Shown: positions 48,231-59,680, counted from the stretch's first letter. The stretch: 64,000 bases of DNA from Berberis thunbergii (GCA_003290165.1 QNQO01000226.1:744001-808000); one strand, 5' to 3'. The notes: a model not told the origin generated them from the sequence alone. Program-made: numbers and translations.

Positions 48231-49689
48231 CATTATAGTTATTTCCTATGTGTTTTTTGGGTAATCTTCTTGTGTTCTTCTCTGTTAATTATCTGTTGCT
48301 ATTAACCTGCAGAATAATCGTTATTCTACCCAACGTCACCATTTCAATTGCACAAACACAATTTCCATTGATACTATTATTTTCAATAAAAATAACAAAA
48401 CTAAACTCACAAATAGAGGATTTGGCACCTTCTACAAGGATATTAGGTTAAAGGAGTTTAGATACTTTTCACTATTATAAGATATGGCAAAACCCCCCAT
48501 TTTTCCAATATAGATTGAAAATAAAATCCCAACTCTAGACAAACAGTCAAACAAATAGTAGCTTGGAGAAGAAGATACATAATTTAAATGGTAGCTTATA
48601 TCTATGGGAATACTAGAAGAATATAAGAGAACAAAAGAAACTAAAACCAATATATCCATAAAAGTTTATGTTCATTACCTCCTTTGACAATAGGCCTATA
48701 TCACAACGAAAATAATATATACTAACACCATTCACGAACACCAAAACAACAGTATTCACTGTCAAACAAACCCCAAACCATGTTATTGTTGAAATATAAA
48801 CTTGACTTTATTGTTGCAAGGTAACTTTCGATCAGAATTTGAAGGGGGCTACAATTATCCAAATTCAACTTATAATATATCAAATTAAAGCCCCTTCTGT
48901 CTAGTTTCCAACGCTTCAAACCGCTAATTAATTAGATTATTTTTTTATAAAGTTATGGCCAAATTACTACTGATTAGGGATTTTACTACTGATTATTTTT
49001 CTTTTAAAAGGTTCTAATTAGGGATTTTCCTAATTTTCGCTAAATATGCCCACAATTTCTATTCTTTTACCGTCTTAAAATTGATGTTACCAGGAATTGA
49101 TGTCTACCCAATTGATTTCTTTGTAGTGCTGGAATATTACCAAGCAAGATTTTATGACGGTGATTGTAGATTTACTAGCATCTTAACTATACTCTCATTA
49201 CCTTATTGCCAAAAATTAAGGGTGCTCTTTGGGTAGAAGATTATCGACCTATTTTTATATCATCAATTAGCAAAATCACACTGAAGATCTTACCCTCTGG
49301 CTTTTGGTGCTTGCATTGGTATATGCTTAGTCTTGGTGTTATGCTTATTGTTAGATTATAATTCTCTTTATCATGTACAAGATCACACAAGCAAAAAAAA
49401 AACCCTCAAATTGGTTATTAGTTGACCCCTATAGTTTTTGAAATAATTAGTGTTTAGTACTCATATTCTCTGACAACTATTTTGGGCTTAACTATGGTTT
49501 AACCTAAGGTATGGGCAAAATTGTTCGAAAATTCATTTTAACCGGTAAATGACGTGGACTTAACGGCTCCATAAGGAAACAAGGGTTAAACTATAATAGT
49601 TTTTTTAAACGAATTTTCCAAATTCTGATATATATAAACTAATGAGTGACAAACTCGAAAAAAACCCTTTTTTTTTTTTTTTTGCCTTC
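48231..49689. other. Intergenic stretch
   Basis: AT-rich, with homopolymer runs (A at 49395, T at 49667-49682). No gene, RNA or clear terminal repeats could be supported. Confidence 0.4.
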
Positions 49690-50174
49690 AACTAAGTGGA
49701 CAATTTACTTTGTTCACTCACTACAATAACAGACAGACAGATTCTTACACTGATCAACCACACACATTTCAAGTGAATATTCTTTATTGAACCCAATTAT
49801 AATGAGATCATCAGATTAGGGATTTTTCCTTGTGTGTGAACCCCACCAATATTGGATCTGAAACTCATCAGACTGGTTTATTAGGTCATCCAGTGGTCCA
49901 ACTACCCCTTCAGAGCACACAAACGTCTCAAAGCAGTTAAGCTCACAAAGTCATATTAGCTTCCAAGACCCTTTGAATCATCTTCACTCGTGCGTTTTTC
50001 TTTGGATACAAATGAACATGTATGCATGGAGAAAACTTGGATCCAATTTTGGCAGTCTAATTGATATTATCCAATCTTGTAAATCCGCCGCGACTGAGGA
50101 ACCAATCATGCTAGTTTGGAGTTTCTTCAGTGTGTTCATTCATGCAAAAGGTGGTTGGCCAATGGTTTACGAAG

Positions 50175-50476
50175 CTACACAAAATTGACATTTTTTTAAC
50201 AATCCTCAAATAATATCATTTTTGAAGTGTAACAATTCACCTAACAATTTTACACATTTTCACAAACAAAATGATACAATAATTGTATCACCATGAAGAG
50301 TATGGTTATAAAAGTGCTATTCATGGTAATCCAATTTATTGTATCATTTTTTTTGTGTTATTGTTTTTCATTTTTTTGACTAAATTTAGTTTTGACTTGA
50401 AATTGTTTGGTGAATTGTAATCTCTAAAAAATGATACTGTTTGAGAGTTTTTCAAAAGTGTCAATTTGATGTAGTG
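50175..50476. mobile_element. CACTA-like MITE
   Basis: About 300 bp with inverted ends ctacacaaaattgacat and, from the right, cactacatcaaattgacac. The interior pairs over much of its length (tatcatttttga / aaaaaatgatac). The left duplication copy lacks it. CACTACA is the CACTA-superfamily end; the left CA is missing or mutated and no 3-bp duplication is certain. Confidence 0.55.
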
Positions 50477-50645
50477 TCATGTTGTATCAAACTTTCTTGT
50501 TGGTAATAATGGTAGCAAAGCTAAATTGATTACATATTTTGCATTGTTTAGAGAGTTGTTTATTTCCTCCATTTGCCAACTTGACTACTAAATTAATTAA
50601 TTGGGATATTATTTGTTTATAGATATATTATTTAATTACACAAAA

Positions 50646-50834
50646 GAGCTGTTTCACCTGTAGAGGGAGTTGGCGAGGAAAACAGCGAGGGAGGGAGGGA
50701 GGGGACCGTCCATCCCCCTCGAAATGTGCACATTGACTTTTCAAGCGCACGTCTCAAGGGAGATGGACGGTCCCCTCCCTCACTCGCTCTTTTCCTCGCC
50801 AACTTCCTCGACATTTAGACATTTAGAATTTTCG
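50646..50834. mobile_element. Mutator-like MITE, copy 1
   Basis: 189 bp flanked by the 9-bp duplication tacacaaaa (50637-50645 and 50835-50843). It is a fold-back, with ggcgaggaaaacagcgag and ggaccgtccatcccc pairing with their reverse complements. It shares the end ctcgacatttagaattt with the copy at 58253. A 9-bp duplication is typical of Mutator-like elements. Confidence 0.85.
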
Positions 50835-50843
50835 TACACAAAA

Positions 50844-51224
50844 AGATACCACCGTGTTTATTGTGAATGATGTAAGAGAAAATATCATCAGATCAAAAGT
50901 GTACTAGCTTTTGGAAATTAATTGTTACATTTTCAATTCTTCCTTAATTTGGTGAATGATTCCCAAGAAATCACCAAACATTTAGATCTACATACTAAGG
51001 AAATTTAATTCATACTATGGACTTAAGTACAGGGAATTATAAAGAACCCGGATCCAAATTGCAACAAGTTTAGGCACAATTTCAGTAAAATTGTTGTAAG
51101 CTTTGGAAAAGATTTAGTTATGACGATTGTAAGCTTTGAAATTGAAAATTGCTGAGTGAGAGAATTTGGCATGTAAGATTTGTTGGATGGCCAGTTGCCA
51201 TGGTTTATGATTGACTTCAAACTC
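50844..51224. other. Non-coding stretch within the duplication
   Basis: No motif recognised, and no counterpart in the left copy is clear here. Confidence 0.3.
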
Positions 51225-51523
51225 TACATTCAAATTCAGTCTACAGTATCAGCTCCCAAAGCGCCAATAAATGAATCACTATTGATGATCTGTTTGTTGT
51301 GGAGATTTTGGTAGTTTTTTACTTGTAATAGATATACGGAAACATGATTATTTTAACAGGTAATGAGTGACCCATCCTCAATCATACATATATGGTGTTG
51401 TCAATGGTCTGGAATATTACATATAGATCTGCCTATTTAATTGGTATATGCATGCTCAAATCTAAATATGAACTTTGTTAACTCACTCCGAGAAAACACA
51501 CATATTTTTACAGAGGTACAAAC

Positions 51524-51919
51524 TGTTGGGAGATTTGGAAAGAACTGGAGCTTAATAAAGACTAATTTTATTAATCTCTCAAAAGTCTCTTACAACTTTA
51601 CACCCTTAGTATGCTCACAACACTCACTACTAAACTTGAGCTTGTTTGCTCCTTGATGCCTACACCTCATAACATCTCTCCTATTTATAGTAGTTCTAAG
51701 GAGGTGGGAGGATTCTAGAGAACCAATCTCAACCACACATTTTTGCTTCTCTAGAACTCTCTCAAATGTCTAGAGTATTATAAGGGTGTAGAATTCTCTA
51801 GACATTGAACCATCTAGAGAATACTCATTCTTGTTGGATCTTCTAGATAATGGGTTTGAGCTTTAACTTTTGGGCTTTAAGCTTTAAACATTTGGGCTAG
51901 TTAGTAATGATTTTCAACA
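51524..51919 (-). mobile_element. Copia element D, 3' LTR
   Basis: 396 bp from tgttgggagattt to gattttcaaca (TG...CA), with several ctctagag-type repeats and ctcctatttatagtag, a TATA-like site on either strand. The polypurine tract on the minus strand (gtgatgagggggag, 51920-51933) fixes the orientation. Confidence 0.8.
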
Positions 51920-51933
51920 CTCCCCCTCATCAC

Positions 51934-52340
51934 TAACTCCGTTGAAGATCATGCCAAGTTGTATCTGAAAGTATTTGAACTTTGTCGTGCCAAGTCCCTT
52001 AGTGAATATATCTGCTACTTGGTTATCTGTCTTGGTTGTTTGCATCTCTATCTCTCCTTGAAGTACATTTCTCTAATGAAGTGGTAGTGAACCTCTACGT
52101 GCTTTGTCCTTGCATGGAACACCGAATTTTCAGCTAAGCGTATTGCAGACTGATTATCACAATGCAATGGTATTGCATAATCGACTGGCTGGTGAAGGTC
52201 CTTCATTAGTTGTACTAGCCAAGTACTTTCCTGTGTTGCCATAGCTGCTGTTCTGTACTCCGCTTCTGTAGTTGAGAGAGATATTGTTGGTTGTATCTCC
52301 TTGTGTCATGATCTCCAGCATAATCTGCATCGTAGTAGCC
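51934..52340 (-). pseudogene. Copia element D RNase H end
   Basis: On the minus strand: [20 protein letters not shown], then [14 protein letters not shown], with NQVADIFTKGL nearer the LTR. Upstream, a [12 protein letters not shown] motif precedes a damaged stretch. These are the conserved last blocks of copia RNase H. The rest of the element is gone, cut off before element C. Confidence 0.8.
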
Positions 52341-52599
52341 AATTATAAAATCAATGGGAATCTCATTCTATTTATTGTTATCGTTTGTATGTAGTATGTT
52401 CTTTTCATCTAACTTGTTAGAGTTAGCTTTTTTGCTTTAGACAGTCCTTGTTGAATTCTGATATGTTTGTCCAAATTTTTACAAGCATGCTTTGAGGTTT
52501 GACATATTAGTCGTGTAAAAGCTTTTTTTTTATGAAATCTGACTTTACATGTCTGGATTTTGATGTCGTACAATATAGTTGACAAAAGAAAAAGTCTGG
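52341..52599. other. Junction between copia D and element C
   Basis: No motif recognised. Sequence near 52440-52460 loosely resembles the 7680-7720 spacer of element A, so C may begin here. Confidence 0.3.
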
Positions 52600-52779
52600 T
52601 TCATATGTCCTGGTACTTTATTACTTCATGGTTGATCAGACAAGAAGTTTTATGTTTAAGTCCGACTTGCATGTCCTAATACCTATATTTAGACTTTAGT
52701 CATAGCCCGAAACTTTGGTCGTGTGGCGTGTTTCCTTGAATAAAATCTTGAGTCTGAACTTTTTGTCTTGACTAGACTT

Positions 52780-53740
52780 TATTGCCTGAACTCAAGATGA
52801 ATGGTGTAAACTTTGGAGTTTTATTCATAATATGTTTTCAAATGTTCCGCATTCCACAGTCGTGGTAGTTGTTCGCCCTCTATATTTTCCAACCAGTATA
52901 TCATTGGTTTATTGATTTTTCACTTTGTATGGACCTTTCCAATTCGGATTCAGTTTGCCCGAGCCTAATTCCTTTGTGTTGTGTTAAATTGTTTGGAGTT
53001 CCCAATCACCGACATGGAACGTGCGAGGCTTTACTTTTTGTTATGGTAGTTGGCAATCCGTTGTTGGTAAGCTATTGTTTTGATAGAAGCCTTTTCTCGT
53101 TTTTCTTCGAGGAATCAAATCTGACTCTCATTGCTTCATTGTTATCTTATGCTAGGAACTCTTCGGTTCTGAATGTTGGCATACCAATTTCTACAGGTAT
53201 CATTGCTTTAGATCCGTATGCGAGGGCAAAAGAAGTTTCTTCTGTTGGAGTCATTTTTTATTGTTCTGCAAGCCCAAGGGATGCTTGGCAGTTAAGATGT
53301 CTACAATCCCGTCAATGTTTTGAGCTTCCTTTTGCTCGCTTCCATGATTGTTCTGTGGTGACCTCAACTTGTTCGTTTGCCTGTGGATGGGTGGGTGCTG
53401 AGAAATGTTATTGGATGCTCAAGTTTTCACACAACTTCTTAACTTTCTTGCCTCAAATTGTTTCCCGTTGTCCATGACAATCACTCTTGGGACTCTGAAC
53501 CTGCATATTATGTCTTTCAGAGAAACTTTTTGACTTGAGCGTCTACTATCTTTGCTAACGGCTCCACTTCTACCCACTTAGTGAAGTAATCTACCGCTAC
53601 AAGGAGAAATTTGTTTCTGTCGGACATTGGGAGTGGCCCTACGATGTCCATTCCCATTGTGCGAATGGCCATGGACTGCTCATCGGGATAAGATTTTGGC
53701 CTAGCATGTGAGTATACGGGGTAAATCTTTGACATTTGTC
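52780..53740 (-). pseudogene. Element C integrase
   Basis: 53517-53735 reads GMDIVGPLPMSDRNKFLLVA then VDYFTKWVEVEPLAK, the integrase core start. The C-terminal WN.EHL-type part lies near 52800-52870. The middle is scattered over frames. It aligns in order with 8600-9540 of element A. Confidence 0.7.
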
Positions 53741-54299
53741 ACAAGTGCAAACAAGTTTATTTGCATCCGCTTGCATTGTCGGCCAATAGTATCCCAGTGT
53801 TAGGGCTTTGTGGGCTAGGGTTCTTCCTCCTGGATGGTTTCCACATGTACCAGGGTGAATCTCTCATAGAACATATTCGGCATCTTCGGATGAAAGGCAT
53901 CTTAGTAGTCGGCCAGTGGTAGATCTCTTGTAGAGTTTGTTGTTAATCATCGTGTACTGTGCTATTCAATTTCGTAGCTTTCAGACCTTCGTCTTGTCCG
54001 TTGGAATCTCTATGTTCATTATATACGCAAGGATTGGAATTGTCCAATTGTTTTGCAAACCCGTTGCACATGCTTCTAGCACTTGATTTTTCAGTATGAA
54101 ACTTTCCTGAATTGAAACGAGAGGATTGTCATTTTCTTTAGCCTGTGATGTTTCCTTGGCTAGTTCATCAGCGCTTTGATTATTTGCCCTTGCATATCAC
54201 CGAATGGTTGCGGCCTGGAAACTTTTCATCAACTCGGTATTCTTTTGGTGGTAGGCTTTCATTCAAGCATCTTTGATTTGAAATTCGCCATTCAGTTGA

Positions 54300-54666
54300 T
54301 TGACCACCGATTTAGTGTCGGTGAAGACACTGATTTCTTTTATTCCCAAGTATTTTACCAACTGCAGCTTGACTATTATTGCCTTGTACTCGGCTTCGTT
54401 GTTTTAGGCTTTGAAAGTGAATTTTATTGTCTTTTCTGACGTATGCCTTTCGAGTTGTACAGAATCATTCCGGCTTCGCCTCCCGACTTGTTGGATGCTT
54501 CGTCATAACGAAGGATCCATTTGTGAGTGGTTTGTTTGGTTTGTTCCTCTTCATTATTACTATAAGGTTGGTGGTTGTTGCTGCCTGTGAATTCAACGAT
54601 GAAATCCGCCAATGCTTGAGCTTTTATTGCGGTTCTGGGGGGTAGCTGATGTGCGATACTGACCAA
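54300..54666 (-). pseudogene. Element C RNase H
   Basis: 54424-54666 reads AQALADFIVEFTGSNN and WILRYDEASNKSGGEAGMIL, the link and first catalytic block of RNase H. The usual DGSS appears as DEAS, keeping the Asp. Confidence 0.75.
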
Positions 54667-54900
54667 AGTGATTGTTCGGTCATGACAATGATTAGGTGAG
54701 CTTGGAAGTATGGCCGTAGCTTTTTTGAAGATATGATCAAGACGAGCGCTAGTTTCTCCAAAGCCGAGTAGTTAACCTTCACATCTGTAAGTGTTTTACT
54801 AACCGACCTTCTTTTTTGTTGGACCAGCTTCTTGTTCGGATTGACTTGTAGTTTGTGAGTAATGATAGACGGATCCATTCTCACCATATCTTTCATTGTC
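54620..54900 (-). pseudogene. Element C reverse transcriptase with large internal deletion
   Basis: One frame joins the RT start (DPSIITHKLQVNPNKKLVQQ, KRR) directly to the far end (YSALEKLALVLI, KKLRPYFQAH). All central RT blocks, including YVDD, are missing, a loss of several hundred residues. The junction is in frame. Confidence 0.75.
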
Positions 54901-55299
54901 TAGGAAAAATGTCCTAGTTATCCTTCAGCTGTTGGACCAATTTCGTGGCGAATTCCGGGTGAATTATCATGCCAATCTGAACTATTTTGTCTCCTTCTTT
55001 ACTGTCCAAGTAGACTATTGTCGTTTCTTCTTCTTGTTATCCAATGTTCGTTCGATCTCTTAGACTGGTTGGGGTCATATTGTCATCTTGAAGATCAGGG
55101 TCTATTTGACCAGGTTGTTGCGGCTACTTTTCTAATCGTTGTAGTAATTGTTATCTGTGCGGAGCTTTCATTGCTACATAGTTGCATTCATGTGCAGCTA
55201 GTTGATCTTCTTTGATTATCCCGAAATCATTGGCGGTATAGTACTTCAGGCATTACTGCATAGTGGATGATACTGCACCCATCTCGCATATCTAAGGCC

Positions 55300-55560
55300 T
55301 TCCGAGAAGCATGTTGTATGTGGATGGAGCGTTGACAACAATAAAATATGTCAACAAGACTCGTTGTCTCCCTAGTTATCTCGCTTCGAGTTGTAGTTGG
55401 ATCATTCCGAGTAGACTACATTGTTTTCCGCTAAAACCTACCATTGGCTGATCATTGGGCGAGAACATTCCTCAGTGAATCACATCTTTTGGAATGCTAT
55501 TAAGTATAGAAGGTTGGTCGAGCTTTTCGTGTCGACTAATACCTTTTTGATCTCTTACCT
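55300..55560 (-). pseudogene. Element C protease remnant
   Basis: The minus strand near 55460-55540 resembles the protease region of element A at 16690-16870 (an IAFQKM-type stretch after a damaged VDT motif). Stops are frequent. Confidence 0.45.
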
Positions 55561-55881
55561 GGCTACCAGTACTGAAATTACCAAAGCATCATTATGAAAT
55601 AAATGGGTTCCCTTCGTGTCCTTGTTGAGGAATGTTAGAGTTTGCTACGTCGTTCTGGTGCGTTGTGCAGAAGGCTCTGGATATCTGATCCTTATTTGTA
55701 AATCCTAGATTGATCGCTTTCGAGATCAATTGGATAACTAATTTTCTCCAGTTACGCCATGCAAGACGTATATAAGTTATCTTGATCGCTCATTTGTTTT
55801 GGTTTCTCTCCCTTTGGACTCTCCCCACCAAATAAACTCTCTGAGTCGTCCTTTTTTGATATGGCGCTCGATCTCATCCTT

Positions 55882-56154
55882 TCACTTGTAACAGTCCTCG
55901 TTGTCGTGCCCGTGGTCCTCGTGGAAAGAGCAATATTTGTTTTTACTTCGCCCATCATGTCTCCTAACGTCCCCCCACTTTGCCATAGTTTTCAGGACCT
56001 CAGCTCGACTTGTTTCCAAAGTTGTAAACGGTTTGCTTGTCGACCATTCATATTTGGATCTTCCGAGTTGTAGCCTTCTACGTTCTTGTTGATTGAACTC
56101 GGACTCGGACCTCCACTGGTTCGATGACTTTTTAACTAACCATTTTCCTCCCAA
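55882..56154 (-). pseudogene. Element C gag zinc-knuckle region
   Basis: KYCSFHEDHGHDNEDCYK near 55885-55940 is the CX2-3HX4HX4C-type knuckle of plant Tat gag proteins, which binds RNA. An Arg/Lys/Glu-rich stretch precedes it. Confidence 0.75.
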
Positions 56155-56330
56155 GGCCTGTCATTCCATCTTCATTCTCTCCTCTCTCGGTTGGCTAAAA
56201 CGTGTCTTTTTTCATATTCATTCTTATTCCTAGCAGCCACCATCTCCCAGAGAGTGATGTATTTTTAGACGGTCTTTAATAGAGTCATTATGTTCTTTGG
56301 GGGGTCTAGATTCAGATAATCATATAATGG

Positions 56331-56942
56331 TCACCTTTTTAGTCCAGATGTGAAGGTGGCAATGGTTGTGTCGTCGTTGCAGTCGTCAATCATGATCAAC
56401 TCATTTGTAAAATGAGTGACATACTCCCTTATGTTCTCCTCGTGCTTCTGTCTGATGTGAAACAAGTAGTGTGGGCCCTTTCTCATTCGTTTGCTGCCGA
56501 TGAACCTCATGAAGAAGGCAGTGACTAGCGCTTGGAAGGAGTCTATTGATTTCGATTGCAAGCTGTTGAACCAACTCATCGCTATGGAGGTGAGAATGGT
56601 TGGAAATGTTCGGTATAGGATGGATTTTGTGTTCTCCTTCAATGCCATCATGTGGTGGAAGTGTCGCAAATGCTCTGTGGGATTGGTAGTGCCATCATAT
56701 GCCTTGAATTTTGGTGGAGTGAACTTTTTTGGTAGAGGAGTCATCATGAGTCCGTCAGAGGGCGGTCTAGCCAATTCATACAACACGTTAGGATCTGTGA
56801 CCTCGATGCTGAATTGAATTTGTGGCTCTCTATTGTTGGCTCGATGGTTGTATTGGGTTTGAAGCATGCACTGGCAATACAACTTCACCAGTGGAGTGAT
56901 TGATTTTATTGTTGTTGGTTGAGGGTATGTAGAGTGTCCCAT
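56331..56942 (-). CDS. Element C gag (capsid-like domain), open frame
   Basis: 203 uninterrupted codons, the best kept coding stretch of the Tat elements here. It carries KKFTPPKFKAYDGTTNPTEH, LRHFHHMMALKENTKS, MSWFNSLQSKSIDSFQALV, FIGSKRMRKGPHYLFHIRQK and ENIREYVTHFTNELIMIDD. This is the retrotransposon gag domain, which assembles the particle. Flanking gag parts are out of frame, so it is only a piece of a former polyprotein. The ATG at 56942 is simply the first in frame. Confidence 0.75.
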   Translation of the reverse strand: MGHSTYPQPTTIKSITPLVKLYCQCMLQTQYNHRANNREPQIQFSIEVTDPNVLYELARPPSDGLMMTPLPKKFTPPKFKAYDGTTNPTEHLRHFHHMMALKENTKSILYRTFPTILTSIAMSWFNSLQSKSIDSFQALVTAFFMRFIGSKRMRKGPHYLFHIRQKHEENIREYVTHFTNELIMIDDCNDDTTIATFTSGLKR

Positions 56943-57024
56943 CTATTCTAAGAGTTTTTTAATCGCTAGTCAGAACTAAGGAAATTTCCTACTGCAAACT
57001 CTCTTCTAGAAAGGAAATTGTCAT

Positions 57025-57043
57025 TCCCCACAGACGATGCTAA
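57025..57043 (-). other. Primer binding site of element C
   Basis: Minus TTTAGCATCGTCTGTGGGG, a decayed form of the TTGGCGCCGTCTGTGGGG-type site, five bases from the inferred LTR edge. Confidence 0.6.
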
Positions 57044-57048
57044 ACCGA

Positions 57049-57583
57049 TGCGTCCAAAATTTATTCTCTTGTAAGTCTGACCTGCAAAACAAATATTAGA
57101 TTGCCAAACACCACCTTTTTGGTGGCCAAAGGCACTCTGATGCTCAAGTCAGTAACTTTGTTGGAGATGGCGATAAATCTGGACAAAACTCAGTTAAAAC
57201 TGCATACATCTGTTGAATGTTCCCTTTACCTTATATAGTAATCGTTATTAATTCTCTGCGTGACTTAAGCATGTGAGGCACAATGATAGGAGATGTTATT
57301 TGTAACAGTTTCCTCCTTTATGAAGTTACGTCCTTGGGGGCGTAACTCCCTCCACGATTCTTTTTCTTTAAAAAGTTCATCTTTCTTAAGGAAAAACTTA
57401 GTTGGGCCTGGATTTGGGGCTCTGAATATGTTTGTTTTGATGGGTTCTATTTGGGATTTTATGGCTGGATCCACCCTTTTTGGGCTTAGTGACTTGGCCT
57501 GGTCTTGAAATGTTTGGTCCTCATGATGGGCGATCTCCGTCACGTGTATGGTCGTGATAATAGTCTTATTTGATGTATCATCA
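57049..57583 (-). mobile_element. Element C, 5' LTR
   Basis: 535 bp from tgcgtccaaaat to tatcatca, homologous end to end with 18626-19174. It carries a cacgtgta G-box-like core at 57541. Confidence 0.75.
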
Positions 57584-57900
57584 GTGATGATGGTGGTTAT
57601 GCTACGGTAGTTGTGGTGGTGGCGGTGACTACGATTATGGTGGTACTAGTGAAGTTGGTGGTGGTTGTAGTGAGTATGCTATAATATTGGTTATCATGGA
57701 AGTGGCGGTGATGGTGGTAGACACGGTGGTTGCGGTTGCAATGGTTTTGTTATGGTGGTGGCGACGGCGGTAGTGGTGGTTGCTAAGGTAGTTGTAGTAG
57801 TGATGATGGTGATTGTTATGCTCTGGTGGTCGTGGTGGTTATGGTATGGTGGTCGTGGTAGTGGTGATAACTGAAGTTGTGAAGGTGGTGGTGATTGGGG
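57584..57900. repeat. GGT-rich degenerate trinucleotide region
   Basis: Strongly biased to ggtggtg/gatggt units on the plus strand right after element C's LTR. One frame gives a short Gly-rich stretch (YGSCGGGGDYDYGG) but stops break it. It is either a decayed microsatellite or the remnant of a Gly-rich coding sequence. I favour the former. Confidence 0.6.
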
Positions 57901-58243
57901 TGTTTATGAAGGAGTTGAGAGTACTCAAAGAGATGATAAAAGTTTTGCAAAGTAATGTGGGGGATTTTTTCTAGCAAAGTTTTGCTGAATTTTATAATTA
58001 GAAAAATTCTAAATTCAAATTTCAATAACTGATTTTTGTAAAGTCAACCAAACGTTCACATTGATGTAACCTCCATCACTATACATTCTTTTACGGTATA
58101 CCAAACAAAAATAAATACTATTATAATAGACCAAATCAAATATTCAATCGTAAGTGATGCGCATATAAAGAAATCACCAAGGATTTAATTATTATCAGTT
58201 GTTGTGTCGGATCCAACCATCTTCTTCCTCGAGGTTGAGTAGT
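57901..58243. other. Intergenic stretch
   Basis: AT-rich, no feature seen. Confidence 0.3.
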
Positions 58244-58252
58244 TAATTGTAA

Positions 58253-58443
58253 GAGCGATTCTATGTGTCGAGGGAAAGGGCGAGGAAACCAGCGAGGTAA
58301 ACGAGGTGGCGGGGGGTGAACCGTTCACCCCCCTCGAGATGCGCGCGCAGAAAACATCTCGAGGGGGGTGAACGGTTCACCCCCCGCCACCTCGTTTACC
58401 TCGCTGGTTTCCTCGCTCTTTCCCTCGACATTTAGAATTTCTG
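58253..58443. mobile_element. Mutator-like MITE, copy 2 (near-perfect palindrome)
   Basis: 191 bp flanked by the 9-bp duplication taattgtaa (58244-58252 and 58444-58452). From about 58268 to 58432 the two halves are nearly exact reverse complements (gtcgagggaaagggcgagg ... cctcgctctttccctcgac), separated by a roughly 13-bp loop (cgcgcgcagaaaa). It is GC-rich compared with its surroundings. Confidence 0.9.
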
Positions 58444-58452
58444 TAATTGTAA

Positions 58453-58959
58453 TACCAGTTATCACCTTCGCTCGGTGCTCAAGGTTAGTGAGCTTGAATT
58501 ACAAAAGTCTAATTATTATTTAGATTCTCGATGAGCAATCAAAGCAGACTACCAATTAAACAAATGTGCCCTTGACAAATCTCAGAGGATCCATTTTGTC
58601 AACTCTATTTTAAAATCAACTCAATTAATTAATCCAAGAATGTATTAGACAAGAATGACAACCTTTATCAAGCATTATTTAGATACATCAACTATATTTG
58701 TTTATTGTAACTAAACTGAGGATCAAACATTTTCAACACATAAACAGATAAAGTACCATGAAAAGCGCGGAAGCTAATTAGTTATCAACGGGTTGTGAGT
58801 TTAGGTTAGGCGATAACCTTAGAATTTAGGGGTCATATACTATGCCAGCTTAGATGTTCATTTGCTCCAGCTTTCATATGAATTAAGGATGTGTAAAGAC
58901 CTATTAAAAATAAGCTCTTATTAAACTTTTCTTAATTTTTACCAGCATTTGAAAAGGAC
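58453..58959. other. Intergenic stretch
   Basis: No gene or repeat recognised. Confidence 0.3.
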
Positions 58960-58962
58960 TAA

Positions 58963-59162
58963 GGGTATGTTTGGTTGCACGGAAATTAGATATAAAAATT
59001 GAAAACATTTTTGTGAATTCAATTCCGAAGCCTCCCATTCGGACTTGAATTCCCATGAATAGTGGAAAATCAGTTTTACGAAGAATCAAATTTTTGTTAG
59101 TAAATAGACAATCAAACAACAAAAATCTACATAATAAGATAAAATGGCTACCAAACCTACCC
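58963..59162. mobile_element. Tourist-like MITE, diverged
   Basis: 200 bp with ends gggtatgtttggttgc and gctaccaaacctaccc, flanked by taa (58960-58962 and 59163-59165). It belongs to the same broad type as 46971-47288 but the interior differs. Confidence 0.75.
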
Positions 59163-59174
59163 TAAAATGTTTTA

Positions 59175-59178
<4 letters not shown>

Positions 59179-59205
<27 letters not shown>
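59179..59205. repeat. (AT)n microsatellite
   Basis: About 13 AT units. Confidence 0.9.
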
Positions 59206-59206
<1 letters not shown>

Positions 59207-59680
59207 GAAGATTGAAATTCATTCTCTCTTGAGAGGGAGAAACACCACTACAAGGGCTATACTAATCCCATGTCTCACTAGCATTAGGGAAGTAAAATTA
59301 CCTTTTCTTTCTTTGTTGTGGAGACAAATAATTCATCCTCAATATTTTTTGTTCATTGTCTTAGTTCTAGTGGATCTTTGAGGACAAAGACTAAAATCTT
59401 TGGTGCAAGCGTTTAAAAGTTTTTTTTATAACCAATTCTCTTACAACATCTTTACTAGGAATTGACTCATTCTTCTTTAGAATTCTGACAATTTTATTGA
59501 CCTAATATAAATGTTCGATTGTTATTTTTCTCATAACAACTTTAACCATGTGTAATCTTCACTACATACCTGCCATGTCTCTCTATAGCTTATTTCACTT
59601 CAACACTTACTTTGTTTCCCTTGTTGTCTTCATTTATCATCGTAAAAAAATGTTCAACCTGAGATAGAGAATGAACATCT
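59206..59680. other. Left flank of copia E
   Basis: AT-rich intergenic DNA. The five bases before the LTR are catct, the expected target duplication, but the other side is outside the window. Confidence 0.4.

Larger units (their letters stand above)
49690..51515. repeat. Segmental duplication, right copy
   Basis: Counterpart of 19178-21060 in the same order and orientation: 49690-49775, 49845-50000, 50075-50165, 50545-50640 and 51225-51390. At 51470-51515 the starting block (ttaactcactccgagaaaac) appears again, as if a further unit began here. Two MITEs not present in the left copy lie inside it. Confidence 0.65.
52600..57583 (-). mobile_element. Element C: truncated Tat-type Ty3/gypsy retrotransposon
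   Basis: Same family as A: 5' LTR 57049-57583, primer site, gag, protease, a shrunken RT, RNase H and integrase, all minus strand. At 52600-52700 one degenerate unit of A's 77-bp repeat remains (agtccgacttgcatgtcct). The antisense ORF and 3' LTR are missing, and copia D lies beyond. Most of RT has been deleted internally. Confidence 0.8.

Noticed and set aside
49395..49690. SINE-like element ending in a T run
   Set aside because: No RNA polymerase III box A/B pair or flanking duplication could be made out.
57584..57790. Glycine-rich protein gene
   Set aside because: The Gly-rich stretch is short, changes frame and meets stops. The nucleotide bias alone explains it.
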